DNA of 64,000 bases from NCBI RefSeq assembly GCF_900101105.1, contig NZ_FNGA01000007.1, forward strand, positions 1 through 64,000. Reading direction: 5' to 3'. Below are positions 9,403 through 19,344 of this stretch, in pieces. Numbering within the stretch: the first letter of the stretch is position 1; every line of letters starts with the position of its first letter. The notes under the pieces were generated by a model. That model was not told where the DNA came from. It made no database searches and worked only from the letters and a program-made list of their open reading frames with translations. A program made the position numbers and the translations under genes. Origin of the DNA: Maridesulfovibrio ferrireducens (lineage in GTDB: Bacteria > Desulfobacterota > Desulfovibrionia > Desulfovibrionales > Desulfovibrionaceae).

Positions 9403-9888
9403 TCACTCAACATTATCGATTAAAAACTCCACAATATCCTCTAAATTACCAGTGCGCAACGCTAGGCGCATACACACTTCCGCAGTATTTTCCGCTGGAT
9501 TATATCGTTCACCACAGACAGAAGCAAAACGAATCACTCCGCTGCTTTTCAAGCGCAGTTGGTCGCTCTTGATTCTTCCCTTTTCCACAAGAGTCTGCCG
9601 TTCAACTTCAACGCCGTTTATTATCTCCACCAGCCGGGCCTGTGCAACGGAACGGGCAGCCAGCAACGCCATAGCTTTATTCTCTCCTGATCCACGTCCG
9701 ACAACTTGAAAAAAACCTTTGTAAAAAGCTTCTGTCTTGTCCGATATTTCAATAAAATTTGGATCTTTTTCCACTTTTTCTACAACCGAAGTAGCTGTCT
9801 GGGGAATGTTTTTCCTGCACCCGGGTAAAAACATGAAAACTGCCAATATAAGCACGGACAGAAGAATGGACTGTACTATTCTTAACAT
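9403..9888 (-). CDS. Small LPP20-like lipoprotein
   Basis: A 161-residue lipoprotein. I choose ATG 9888 because GGAG lies 8 bases before it and the product then begins with a proper signal and lipobox LPGC; the frame is open further upstream. The mature part contains AARSVAQARLVEIINGVEVER followed by a beta-rich stretch with two cysteines. This pattern is that of LPP20/FlgT-N-like domains, and the same pattern occurs in the convergent TPR lipoprotein. Function is unknown; an envelope structural role is likely. Confidence 0.75.
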   Translation of the reverse strand: MLRIVQSILLSVLILAVFMFLPGCRKNIPQTATSVVEKVEKDPNFIEISDKTEAFYKGFFQVVGRGSGENKAMALLAARSVAQARLVEIINGVEVERQTLVEKGRIKSDQLRLKSSGVIRFASVCGERYNPAENTAEVCMRLALRTGNLEDIVEFLIDNVE

Positions 9889-10104
9889 GGGCAGAACTCC
9901 TTTAAAATTAACCTGTTCAGGGCAGAGCTTCCAAAACATTTTTAAGGCCGATTTGTTTTCATTAGGCGAAATAACTTCACTGTAGAAAAAGCAAACAGGA
10001 TCACTACGATTCCGTCTTATAAAGATACGTATACATCTATTAATCTACTACAGCGGCGAAATAATCGGAAGGATATTTAAAAGTTAATGTAAAGGATTAA
10101 CAAA

Positions 10105-10132
10105 AAGCCTCTTCGGCAAATTGGAGGAGCTT
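10105..10132 (-). terminator. Probable terminator of the cyclase receptor gene
   Basis: On the minus strand AAGCTCCTC pairs with GAGGCTT (one 2-base bulge), followed by TTTTGTT. It lies about 75 bases past the stop at 10209. The rest of 9889-10208 shows no gene. Confidence 0.5.
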
Positions 10133-10208
10133 GTAAAATAAAAGGCATAACATTAGGTTAGATATTTAATTATTTTAAATTAAACGAAAGAATTACAGAT
10201 TCGAAAGT

Positions 10209-13200
10209 TCAAGAATCCTTCAAAGACAAAGCTATTTCATTTAAACGCTGTGAAAGATTCTTCCGCTTTTCTTGGGATAGCAGGTTAAGGTCTATGGAAA
10301 GATCAACGCCCTGCTCTTTATAGCTGATAACATTGCCAGAATCGACACAGGATTCATCCTCTCCGCAGATTGAAAGGACAGCATAAGGCTGGATAGTTCG
10401 ACGAATACCTTTAACATCTATTGGCTTGCGCTCTTCAACGTTTACTATGTCTTTGACTAAACTATATGTTTCTGAGGACATAAGCACGCCGCCAGAATCG
10501 GCCTGCCCTTCAAGACGGGCTGCGAGGTTAACTTCACCTCCGATAATAGTATAATCCATGCGCGATTCAGAACCGAAATTACCAACATTGCAATATCCAG
10601 TATTAATACCCACCCGCATCTTAAACGGTTTATCAAATCCCATACTTTTCCACTCTTTTTCAAGCTCAACCATTCTCTTTTGCATTGTGATAGCCATACG
10701 CACGCAAAGTTCGGCGTCTTCTTTTACACCCTTTGATTCAGGATCGCCAAAGAACATAAGCATGGCGTCACCAATAAATTTATCAATGGTAGCACCATAT
10801 TCAAGTGCGATGGCAGACATCTCTGTGAAATAATGGTTGAGCAAGGCGGTAAGGTCTTCCGGCTGCATATCGTCTGTGGTCTGGGTGAAATCTTTTATAT
10901 CGGAGAAAAAGACCGTAAGTTTCTTACGCTCTGTGGATAAAACCACATCACGATTACCCGAAAAAATTGAATCATACACCTGTGGAGACAGGTATTTAGC
11001 GAGCTTTGTAGACAATCCTTCAAGCATTGTATTCTTTTTATCAAGAGAGCTTAAAGTTTCAGCCAGTTCTGATTGCGCTTTTTTCCTTTCCGAAATTTCA
11101 CTTCCGAGCTTTCTGTTCCAAAACACGATCAGGCCTATGATCAAAAGACCGCCGCCAGTAATGGGTAATGCCCATGTCATAACGGTATACATATCCAAGC
11201 CGTGCTCGAACTTTAGAGCTAGCCATTTGCCCTTGATCTCTTCAGCCTCTTCATCTGAAAGAACACTTAAAGCCTTGTTAACAATCTCAAGTAATTCAGG
11301 GCAATCCTTACGAACAGCCATTGATAGGGGCATAACATATTCAGTTGCGGCTGCCACTTTCAAATTGGTTATTCCCTTCTGCTCAATAACGTAACTACTG
11401 GTAGCCAAGTCATTGATAAACCAGTCAACTTTACCGAGAGTAAGTGCTGTGATTGCCTCAGGGACTGTAGGAAAGAGAACAAGCTCAAAATCAGGATGAT
11501 CCGAAGTTATATATTCATGGGCGGCATACCCTTCAACTACAGCAATTCTGCCATGTACAATGTCATCCAGCTTACTTATCAAAGGGGCTTCTTTAGAAGA
11601 AAAAATAACGATCGGAAATTCAATATAAGGCTCTGTAAAAAGTAGAAATTTTTCTCTGGCAGGAGTCCGCGCAATCGACGGCAGAATATCCAAACGCCCT
11701 TCCTTGGCATATTGCAGAACTTCATTCCAGTTCAAACCATCAACTGGAGTCATATCCACTTTCAACTTATCCTGAATGAATGCAATATATTCCGACGCAA
11801 TCCCCTGCATCTTGCCGTTTTCATCAAGGAACTCAAAGGGCGCACTTTGAGGATCTATTCCAAGCTTGATTTGAGGATGGGATTTAAGCCATGCCCATTG
11901 TTCTTTGGTAAGCGAAAAAACTTTTTGCTGAAAACCTGAAGCATCAAGATAGGTTGCGAGAATAGCTTCCCTTTCTTCCTTGGTTATAGCGTCAAGTCCT
12001 TTTTGGAGAATATTTTTTAATACGGGATTATCTTTATCCACGGCAATACGAAGCTGACCGGGAAGATCAGTACGCCAGAGGCTAACAAGTTTTAGATTGG
12101 GCAAGGTAAATTTTTTGATAAGATAAGAAGCTACAACCTGATTACCAATGTACGCATCAGCCTTTCCTGTTGTTACAGCTTCCAAAGCAGCTTGTGTGCT
12201 CTTAACAAGCAACATCTTAATATCCGGGCGATCAGTGGGCAGATTTCGTGCAATGGCATATCCCTCTTCCAAAGCTACCGTTTTTCCTGCCAGATCTTCA
12301 GGCGAAAAGACATCCTCACGATCCGCCGTAGTGAATATGGCGGAATAATATTCTATGTATGGCTTAGTGAAAACAAAATCCTTAAGACGCTTTGGAGTTT
12401 CATTCAATCCCGGAGCTGCATCCAATTTTCCTGTTTTCAGCTTCTCCATATGAGCTTGCCAGTTTGTATCAAAAACAGGATTTATATCGAGCCCGACCTT
12501 GCCCGCAGCGACACGAGTAAAATCCGCTGCGATACCGGCATAGGAACAATCATCCTGCTTCATTTCAAATGGAGGCCAGTTTGGAGTTGAGGTCAAAGAT
12601 AATGAAGGATGTTTCTGAATATAAGACTTTTCTTCGTCGGTAAGCACAACTTCGAACCCAGCTTTATTCTTCTGATAAAAACGATCTTCAGGGTTTTTTA
12701 TCCAACGTTTATCAATTAATGAAAGCTTATCTTGTTTAATATGTCTAAAACCATTGTTGATGCGATTTAATAATTCTGTGTTTCCTTTCAACACACCTGC
12801 ATGTACTGTGTTAGCTGTCGTAGAATCCGGTATACGGCTAACAAGTCCATCGCATCCCATTCGGGTTAATATCCTTGAAACAGTAGTAACTTCGTCAAAG
12901 ATAACATCAACCTTACCTGCAATAAGTTCTGTTATTAAAGCATCATGATCGTCATTTTCAATAATCGAAATGTCAGGAAATTTCTCCCGCAAATAAGCAG
13001 CCTGATAAGTTCCAGCTACCACGCCAAACTTTTTACCGTCCAATTTATCCATTGAAAATGGTTGAGAATTTGTATTCTGATAAAATGCGCTTTTAATTGA
13101 GTGTAAGGTGTCTGAAAAATCCAGCCATGCGGCCCGTTGATCATTTCTAAATAATCCCGAATGAACATCTGCCTTTCCGGTCTTGACCATATTCAAAGTC

Positions 13201-13436
13201 TCTTCCCAAGTCCCAGCAACGAAGTTAACTTCTGTGTCGGTCTGCTCTCCCCAGATCCTCCACATTTCAACAAGAATACCAGCGGGATCACCCGCAGGTG
13301 TAAGAAGGGACATAGGTGCGTAGTTGCTATCAATAACGACAACAAGTTTATCCTTGGCCTGCACTTGTTGAAAACTCAGCAAAAGAATTAAAACACAAGT
13401 GAATATGACAAATCGACATTGGTGATAGATAAACAT
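10209..13436 (-). CDS. Membrane receptor with three SBP domains and a class III adenylate/guanylate cyclase
   Basis: A 1075-residue receptor. A signal peptide (1-27) is followed by three tandem bacterial solute-binding (SBP_bac_3) domains, at about 30-265, 275-505 and 510-745. A membrane helix (about 755-775) and a short coiled coil lead to a class III cyclase domain at about 835-1000. The cyclase keeps both metal-binding aspartates (FSDIKDFT and IGDAMLMFF). The Lys in IDKFIGD and the Asp in RMDYTIIGG are the usual ATP-selecting pair, so cAMP is the likely product. Amino-acid-like ligands in the periplasm would control cytoplasmic cyclic nucleotide. It stands alone with its own probable terminator. 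Three sensor modules on one cyclase is an uncommon arrangement. Confidence 0.9.
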   Translation of the reverse strand: MFIYHQCRFVIFTCVLILLLSFQQVQAKDKLVVVIDSNYAPMSLLTPAGDPAGILVEMWRIWGEQTDTEVNFVAGTWEETLNMVKTGKADVHSGLFRNDQRAAWLDFSDTLHSIKSAFYQNTNSQPFSMDKLDGKKFGVVAGTYQAAYLREKFPDISIIENDDHDALITELIAGKVDVIFDEVTTVSRILTRMGCDGLVSRIPDSTTANTVHAGVLKGNTELLNRINNGFRHIKQDKLSLIDKRWIKNPEDRFYQKNKAGFEVVLTDEEKSYIQKHPSLSLTSTPNWPPFEMKQDDCSYAGIAADFTRVAAGKVGLDINPVFDTNWQAHMEKLKTGKLDAAPGLNETPKRLKDFVFTKPYIEYYSAIFTTADREDVFSPEDLAGKTVALEEGYAIARNLPTDRPDIKMLLVKSTQAALEAVTTGKADAYIGNQVVASYLIKKFTLPNLKLVSLWRTDLPGQLRIAVDKDNPVLKNILQKGLDAITKEEREAILATYLDASGFQQKVFSLTKEQWAWLKSHPQIKLGIDPQSAPFEFLDENGKMQGIASEYIAFIQDKLKVDMTPVDGLNWNEVLQYAKEGRLDILPSIARTPAREKFLLFTEPYIEFPIVIFSSKEAPLISKLDDIVHGRIAVVEGYAAHEYITSDHPDFELVLFPTVPEAITALTLGKVDWFINDLATSSYVIEQKGITNLKVAAATEYVMPLSMAVRKDCPELLEIVNKALSVLSDEEAEEIKGKWLALKFEHGLDMYTVMTWALPITGGGLLIIGLIVFWNRKLGSEISERKKAQSELAETLSSLDKKNTMLEGLSTKLAKYLSPQVYDSIFSGNRDVVLSTERKKLTVFFSDIKDFTQTTDDMQPEDLTALLNHYFTEMSAIALEYGATIDKFIGDAMLMFFGDPESKGVKEDAELCVRMAITMQKRMVELEKEWKSMGFDKPFKMRVGINTGYCNVGNFGSESRMDYTIIGGEVNLAARLEGQADSGGVLMSSETYSLVKDIVNVEERKPIDVKGIRRTIQPYAVLSICGEDESCVDSGNVISYKEQGVDLSIDLNLLSQEKRKNLSQRLNEIALSLKDS

Positions 13437-13608
13437 AACCGTACCTTATAAAGTAAAAACATAATTTTATTACTAAAGCCTTTACGTTTTTTTAAATAGA
13501 TCTGCAAGAAAAGGTATATCATTTATCACTGGCGAGACAAATTTAAAACAGCACAGCATCCAGGACGATTTACATGGACAGACAGAGCATGATAATTTAT
13601 TTAAAATT

Positions 13609-14874
13609 ATGAGTAAATTCCTTCCCTTGCATTCCGATAGTCCCCCTCCTTCATCGAGCCACCGCCGCTGGACTATCTTTGCCGTGGTCTCGTTTATCTA
13701 CCTGCTCGTGTACTTCCAGCGCCAAGCCCCGGCTGTGCTCGCTCTGGACCTGATGCGTGACCTTAATCTCAAGGGTTCTTCCTTTGGATTGTTAGGCGCG
13801 GCCTTTTTTTTCCCATACGCACTGCTCCAGCTCGTGGCCGGGCCGATTACAAAAAGACTAGGCCCCCGTAGGACCCTTTGCATTTTCTTCGGACTGGCGG
13901 GCATCGGAGCGGTCGGTTTCTCCTTTGCCACCAACCTGCCGATGGCTCTCGGATGTCGTTTTCTTGTCGGAGTTGGCGCGGCCATGGTATTAGTGCCAGT
14001 GCTCGAAATTTTGTCGGCTTGGTTCAAGCAAGAAGAATTCACCACCATGGTTGGCTTGCTTATCGCCGTAGCGGGGCTCGGAGTATACGCCGGAGCCGCC
14101 CCCCTTAGTCATCTCGATCATGTCCTTGGCTGGCGTGGCAGCTTCATGATTGTTGGAGGGCTATCCCTGTGTCTTGTCGCCTTCGCTTGGCTCATCGTGC
14201 GTGACCGCCCCCAAATATTTGAACCCGAACGGTTGAAACCTCTCAAGGAGAGTTCCAGTTCCGCTCGGACTTTGAAAGTGCTGTCCACTTCCGCATTCTG
14301 GCCGCCTGTTATCTGGGCATTTATGGCTTTGGGGGTGTTCATTTCCTTTGGTGGACTCTGGGGAGGCCCTTGGCTTATGCACGCTCACGGGTTCGACAAA
14401 ATTCGGACCGGACACGTCTTGTCCAAGCTCGCTCTAGGTATGATCCTAGGTGGGCCGCTCCTCGGTTTCCTTGCGGAGCGGGTTCTGAAATCCCGTAAGA
14501 AAGTACTTGTTCTTGCCGCGTTCGGCCTAGTATTGCTGACGGCCGAAACCGCTTTTGGCAATCCAATGACGCCGACCGGGCTTTTTGTTTGGTTTGGACT
14601 ATTGGGAATGACCACTATGGCCGCCGCGCCCCTGCCTCTGACCTTGGTCCGCAATGCCTTTGCGGACGATCTTGCCCCAACGGCAACAGGCCTCGCCAAC
14701 TTCTTCTTTCTGGCTGGGGGAGCTGTCATGCAACAAGCGGGAGGATGGCTCCTTGAAACACAGGGCCATACGGTTTTAACAGGCACATCAGAACATTACG
14801 CTACGCTTTTTCAAGCTTACTTCGCTTGCGCTGTTGTTGCTCTCGTGGCCGCATTGCTAACGCGGGAAGAATAG
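13609..14874 (+). CDS. Major facilitator superfamily transporter
   Basis: A 421-residue protein with twelve predicted membrane helices and the loop-2 motif KRLGPRRT of the MFS. The N-terminus resembles organic-anion/hexuronate-type carriers; the substrate cannot be read from sequence. There is no clear ribosome-binding site before the ATG. G+C content and codon use are visibly higher than in flanking genes, which suggests transfer together with the next gene. It ends 2 bases from the convergent formyltransferase-like gene. Confidence 0.85.
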   Translation: MSKFLPLHSDSPPPSSSHRRWTIFAVVSFIYLLVYFQRQAPAVLALDLMRDLNLKGSSFGLLGAAFFFPYALLQLVAGPITKRLGPRRTLCIFFGLAGIGAVGFSFATNLPMALGCRFLVGVGAAMVLVPVLEILSAWFKQEEFTTMVGLLIAVAGLGVYAGAAPLSHLDHVLGWRGSFMIVGGLSLCLVAFAWLIVRDRPQIFEPERLKPLKESSSSARTLKVLSTSAFWPPVIWAFMALGVFISFGGLWGGPWLMHAHGFDKIRTGHVLSKLALGMILGGPLLGFLAERVLKSRKKVLVLAAFGLVLLTAETAFGNPMTPTGLFVWFGLLGMTTMAAAPLPLTLVRNAFADDLAPTATGLANFFFLAGGAVMQQAGGWLLETQGHTVLTGTSEHYATLFQAYFACAVVALVAALLTREE

Positions 14875-14876
14875 CT

Positions 14877-15824
14877 TTAAACAGTATCTCGGACGCAGAG
14901 AGGAGAAAGGGGTAAAAGAGTGCCCCGCTTCTCAGGATCGATAGGCCGCATTAGGGCTTCCTTCTCAGGCAATGAAAAACAGGACTCGAGGTCCATACGA
15001 TTAATGGTGCAAGGACAGTCGGACTCCCAGTTACTGCAAAGCCTCCGCACAAGTTCCTCTACCATCGCTTTAACCGGCATGAATGTTTTTTCCCCGATCA
15101 GACGCACATCGTCCGTACACTCTCCTTCTGCGAGACGGACATTGACGGACGGAGAAACTCCGACCACCGACCCGGCATCGATTTCCTCGCTCACTTGGTG
15201 GATGGAAACCCTCATGGTTTGTGCTCGCCGCGTCACCAAATCCCCCCACGGGTCCGGTCCAGCCCCATATCCGTTTCGCAAGTCTGCGGGATGAACATTG
15301 TAAATACCGTAGTCAGGATACTGTATGATGGGGGTGTCTATGAGCTGACCGAATCCCGCGACTACGACAGCTTCGGGCTTCCATTTGGCTAGCAGGGAAC
15401 GAAACACATCGCTCTTCACCTCGCCAGTAAAACAAGGCACGCCGAAACGTAACGCCTCTTCCAAAATATGAAATTCATAGAGTTCCTGACGATGCTTGGC
15501 GTAGTAATTCCAAAACCGCTTATGCTCAGATATCCGGGCATTCGGATCAAGCGGGTCGTCGGTCACGAATCCGACGATGTTCACCTTGTCCGGTCGCTCG
15601 CGCTCCAATTCCCTGACCGCATCGAAAGCCAGCATGCCCAAGGTCCAACTACCGATAATCAGAACCTTAAGTCCATTGCCGGTTTTCGTAGGATTCTCAT
15701 CGGAAGCTGGCGTCACGCTGTGTCCCCAATTACATTCTGGAAGGGGAAAAATTTCCCTGCCCGGATTGTCGACCTTTAGCTTGATCAGTAAATCTTTTTC
15801 GTAGTCCATGGCGTCTTGCTCCAT
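14877..15824 (-). CDS. Formyltransferase-fold enzyme (Fmt/ArnA-N-like)
   Basis: A 315-residue member of the folate-dependent formyltransferase family. The catalytic set is present: Asn and His in NVHP and Asp in EEIDAG, with a VVVAGFGQLI strand before them. I start at ATG 15824, preceded by AAGGAGGGG, not at the earlier frame opening. It lacks the C-terminal RNA-binding domain of methionyl-tRNA formyltransferase and has an unrelated N-terminal 60 residues and C-terminal tail, so it is not the housekeeping Fmt. Related enzymes formylate sugar nucleotides or amine-bearing metabolites. High G+C like its convergent MFS neighbour; the pair may have arrived together. Confidence 0.75.
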   Translation of the reverse strand: MEQDAMDYEKDLLIKLKVDNPGREIFPLPECNWGHSVTPASDENPTKTGNGLKVLIIGSWTLGMLAFDAVRELERERPDKVNIVGFVTDDPLDPNARISEHKRFWNYYAKHRQELYEFHILEEALRFGVPCFTGEVKSDVFRSLLAKWKPEAVVVAGFGQLIDTPIIQYPDYGIYNVHPADLRNGYGAGPDPWGDLVTRRAQTMRVSIHQVSEEIDAGSVVGVSPSVNVRLAEGECTDDVRLIGEKTFMPVKAMVEELVRRLCSNWESDCPCTINRMDLESCFSLPEKEALMRPIDPEKRGTLLPLSPLCVRDTV

Positions 15825-16039
15825 ATTTTCCACCCCTCCTTTGTAGTTCCCATTCAAACACAATGCCAAGAACCATGCAAGAATACCGGAATATATTGCA
15901 AAGCATTAAGTAAAGATCGGCTTGTGGATTCTGTTGTCTTATAGAGGTGGAGAGACTATATACAATTATATGAAGGCTATGAAAAACGGCAAACGAACGA
16001 AAGCGATTAAGCACCAATCTGAATATTACGGAGTGACCT

Positions 16040-17953
16040 GTGAGAAATGTGAATGTGTTTCAGATATCGGTGATAATGTTATCTATATTGTGTGCGGCAA
16101 CTCCGCTTTTCGCAAAAGGGAATAAAGATACTCGGCCACCTCTGTATAGAGCCATCAACCAAAACGATTTCGCCAAGGCTAAAGCTGCCATTCAGCTCGG
16201 AGCAGATGTGAACGCCATCTATGACCGCGATTCCATGCTGTGCTGGGCTCTACGAAACGAGAATACAGATATTACAAAGCTGATCTTGCAGTCTCCCAGA
16301 GTGAACGTAAACCAGCGCAGTGTGAGTTATGACGCTTGGGGCGAATGGGAGCGTACGCCGCTCATCCTTGCATCGCACATGGGACAGGCGGAGATGGTCA
16401 GTATCTTGTTGCAGAAAGGTGCCAAACCAAACGAGAAGGACCGGACGGACAGCACCCCTGAATCGCGGGGTAATACCGCACTCATAAAAGCCGCGCAACG
16501 GGATCATGCCGACGTAATCAAGGTGCTTGTCACCCAAGGAGCGGGGCTTAATATCCACGCGCAGACTAAGAATGGCCAAACTGCACTTTGGTTTATTTCC
16601 GAATGCGAAGACCTTGAGACTTTAAAGTTTCTGCACGAACATGGTGCGAAGATCAACATTGCGGACAATCATGGTTCGTCCGTACTCGTAACTACGTTTC
16701 TTCACAAGAATCGTGAAGTGCTTGATTACCTCTTTGCCAACGGTGCGGACATCAACCATGTCAACCATAGTGGAATTACCCCACTCATGGATGCCATTTT
16801 ACTGCTTGGTGACGATAATGCAAAAACCGTGTTCAATTTCATACAAAATTTTCTGACCTTAAATCCGAAGTTAGACTTGCAGAAGATTGTGAATAACAAT
16901 GGAGGATGTGCCGCGCTGCATCTTACAGCACGTTTTGGCTTTGTGGATTGCGCGAATCTCCTGCTGAAAAATGGTGCCTCCATCAATTTGAAGAGTCTGG
17001 ACACGGGTAGAACTCCGTTACATGTGGCCGCAAGCGCGAATCATATCGACATGGCAAAATGCCTGATCGAGCACAACGCTAAACTTGAACTTGTAGATAA
17101 AACCGGGTCCACGCCGCTCATCGTCGCCGTGATTCATTCAGATGCGGACATGGTGAGGGTGCTCGTCAATGCTGGCGCGGATATTAATACGAAATCAACC
17201 GCCAACATTCTTGTTACCCCGCTGATAAAAGCCGCTTCGAATCCTGATCCTTTCAAGCACAAAGCCAACCTTGCGATCATCAAGGCCCTCTTGTCCGGCA
17301 AAGGCAACGTTGATTTTCAGGCCGGAAACGGAAATACCGCGCTTATGAGCGCAGCTCAGCAATCCAACACATCGCAAGGGTACGAGCGGGCAGCCTTATT
17401 GATCAGCAAAGACGCAAAGCTCGACATTGTGAACGATAAGGACGAGACAGCGTTGATGCTTGCGGCCGGCGCGGGCAATGAAAAGCTTGTCAAACTACTC
17501 TTGGACAAGGGTGCGGATGCTCAAATGAAGAATGGCGCTGGCGAAACGGTCATGAGCTACGCCAATCGTGCGGGCAACAAGGACAGCGCAAAACTACTCA
17601 AATCACAAGGGGTCAAACCCGCCTCCCCCATCGTCCGGGAGAGTGTCATCGTGGATGCGCTTATCGGTACTTGGAGGGGCTTTCAGGACGGACTTCCGCA
17701 GGCCATCTACACCGTAGCTTTGAACAAGAACGGAAACTTCAATTTTAATTCGAAGTTAACGCCGGAAATTCTAAAGCAATTTCCCAAAGGGACCATGAAA
17801 GCGACAATAGCCGCCCAGAAAGGGACGTATACGTTCAATGGCGACACTATGATCTGGAATCCAGTGGGTGCTCCGCCAACATCCATGAAGTGGAAATTGG
17901 TGAAGGGCATGTTGATCATCGACAATAAAATACGGTTGAATAAGATCAAATAG
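16040..17953 (+). CDS. Secreted ankyrin-repeat protein with a C-terminal beta domain
   Basis: A 637-residue protein. The start is GTG at 16040, set by GGAG 6 bases upstream, and it yields a clear signal peptide ending at AAPLFA-type cleavage near residue 26. About fourteen ankyrin repeats follow, several with the TPLxxAA signature. The last 90 residues (from about 548) begin LIGTWRG and look like a small lipocalin-like beta domain. The protein should be periplasmic or secreted and bind other proteins. G+C is higher than in the genes downstream, as in the preceding two genes. A 67-codon frame overlapping its start in another frame is not real. Confidence 0.85.
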   Translation: MRNVNVFQISVIMLSILCAATPLFAKGNKDTRPPLYRAINQNDFAKAKAAIQLGADVNAIYDRDSMLCWALRNENTDITKLILQSPRVNVNQRSVSYDAWGEWERTPLILASHMGQAEMVSILLQKGAKPNEKDRTDSTPESRGNTALIKAAQRDHADVIKVLVTQGAGLNIHAQTKNGQTALWFISECEDLETLKFLHEHGAKINIADNHGSSVLVTTFLHKNREVLDYLFANGADINHVNHSGITPLMDAILLLGDDNAKTVFNFIQNFLTLNPKLDLQKIVNNNGGCAALHLTARFGFVDCANLLLKNGASINLKSLDTGRTPLHVAASANHIDMAKCLIEHNAKLELVDKTGSTPLIVAVIHSDADMVRVLVNAGADINTKSTANILVTPLIKAASNPDPFKHKANLAIIKALLSGKGNVDFQAGNGNTALMSAAQQSNTSQGYERAALLISKDAKLDIVNDKDETALMLAAGAGNEKLVKLLLDKGADAQMKNGAGETVMSYANRAGNKDSAKLLKSQGVKPASPIVRESVIVDALIGTWRGFQDGLPQAIYTVALNKNGNFNFNSKLTPEILKQFPKGTMKATIAAQKGTYTFNGDTMIWNPVGAPPTSMKWKLVKGMLIIDNKIRLNKIK

Positions 17954-18002
17954 AAAACTTTTTTATACGAATATTCAATAAACAAACAACTAAGGAAATC
18001 TC

Positions 18003-19271
18003 ATGCTCGACCTTATCGTCAAAAACGCCACTATCGATGGACAAAAAAATCTTGTTGACATCGGTTGCAATGATGGAAAAATTGTTGAAATTTCCGCAGC
18101 AATTAAAGCGGAGGCCATTGAATTTATTGACGCAGAAGGACAATTCGTTACATCTCCTTTCGTGGATTCACATTTTCACATGGACGCCACGCTTTCCATG
18201 GGCATGCCTCGTCTGAACCAGTCAGGCACTCTGCTGGAAGGAATCAAAATTTGGGGAGAACTTAAACCCAATTTGACGCCCGAAGGGCTTAAGAAACGAG
18301 CCCTCAAGCTAATTACTTGGTCCATTGCGAAAGGAAATCTTGCCATCAGATCACATGTAGACACAACGGACCCGACTCTCATGGCTGTAGATGTTTTGCT
18401 CGAAGTCCGTGAAGAAATGAAAGAGTTCATTGATATCCAGCTTGTAGCTTTTCCACAAGACGGAGTACTTCGCTGTAATGAAGGACTACCCCTTATACAA
18501 AGAGCTTTGGACAAAGGGGTGGACGTGGTAGGCGGCATTCCGCATTTTGAACGAACTATGGACGATGGTCGTAAATCAATAGAGTTGCTCTGTGAGATAG
18601 CGGCAAAGCGCGGTCTGATGGTGGACATGCATTGTGATGAATCAGACGATCCTCATTCTCGCCATATTGAAACGCTGACTTACCAGACTCAGCGGCTCGG
18701 TTTGCAGGGGCGTGTCACGGGCTCTCACTTGACCAGTATGCATTCTATGGATAATTATTATGTTTCAAAACTTCTGCCCCTCATGGCTGAGGCGCAAATG
18801 AACTGTGTGTGCAATCCGCTGGTAAACATGAATCTTCAAGGACGACACGATACCTACCCTAAACGGCGCGGGCTAATGCGTGTTCCCGAACTCATGGCTC
18901 AGGGTATCAACGTATCACTTGGACATGATGATGTTATGGACCCGTGGTATCCCATGGGAACCCATGATATGCTTGAAGTCGCGCATATGGGAACTCACGC
19001 TCTGCACATGACAGGCGTAAACCAGCAGGAATCTCTCTTTGATGCCATAACGATCAATGGCGCCAAAACTCTTAATCTTGAAGGATACGGACTCTCCTCC
19101 GGTTGCAACGCCGACATAGTGGTGCTTCAAGCCACTTCAAAGATGGAAGCTATGCGCCTTCACCCAACGAGGCTCTACGTTATTCGTCGAGGTAAAATCA
19201 TAAGTCAAACTCCTAAAGTCGTAGCCAACGTTACTATGGGTGACGATATACACAGCGTGGACTTTCAGTAG
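18003..19271 (+). CDS. codA: Cytosine deaminase
   Basis: A 422-residue amidohydrolase closely matching CodA, which turns cytosine into uracil and ammonia for pyrimidine salvage. Metal ligands are visible: His57 and His59 in DSHFH, the His of VDMHCDE with its general-acid Glu, the His of GSHLTSMHS and the Asp of GHDDVMDPWYPMG. The VNMNLQGRHDTYPKRRG block is characteristic of CodA. The ATG follows AAGGAAA. No cytosine permease (codB) is adjacent, so uptake must be encoded elsewhere or the enzyme acts on internal cytosine. Confidence 0.93.
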   Translation: MLDLIVKNATIDGQKNLVDIGCNDGKIVEISAAIKAEAIEFIDAEGQFVTSPFVDSHFHMDATLSMGMPRLNQSGTLLEGIKIWGELKPNLTPEGLKKRALKLITWSIAKGNLAIRSHVDTTDPTLMAVDVLLEVREEMKEFIDIQLVAFPQDGVLRCNEGLPLIQRALDKGVDVVGGIPHFERTMDDGRKSIELLCEIAAKRGLMVDMHCDESDDPHSRHIETLTYQTQRLGLQGRVTGSHLTSMHSMDNYYVSKLLPLMAEAQMNCVCNPLVNMNLQGRHDTYPKRRGLMRVPELMAQGINVSLGHDDVMDPWYPMGTHDMLEVAHMGTHALHMTGVNQQESLFDAITINGAKTLNLEGYGLSSGCNADIVVLQATSKMEAMRLHPTRLYVIRRGKIISQTPKVVANVTMGDDIHSVDFQ

Positions 19272-19344
19272 ACTAATCCAGACAGCTGACAACCTGTACT
19301 ACGCCCTCCTTCACCATTCCATAAAGAACTGGGTGGCAATAGTA

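Noticed and set aside
15922-16125. 67-codon frame overlapping the ankyrin gene start
   Set aside because: Different frame from the ankyrin gene, whose GTG has a good ribosome-binding site and signal peptide; no family features.
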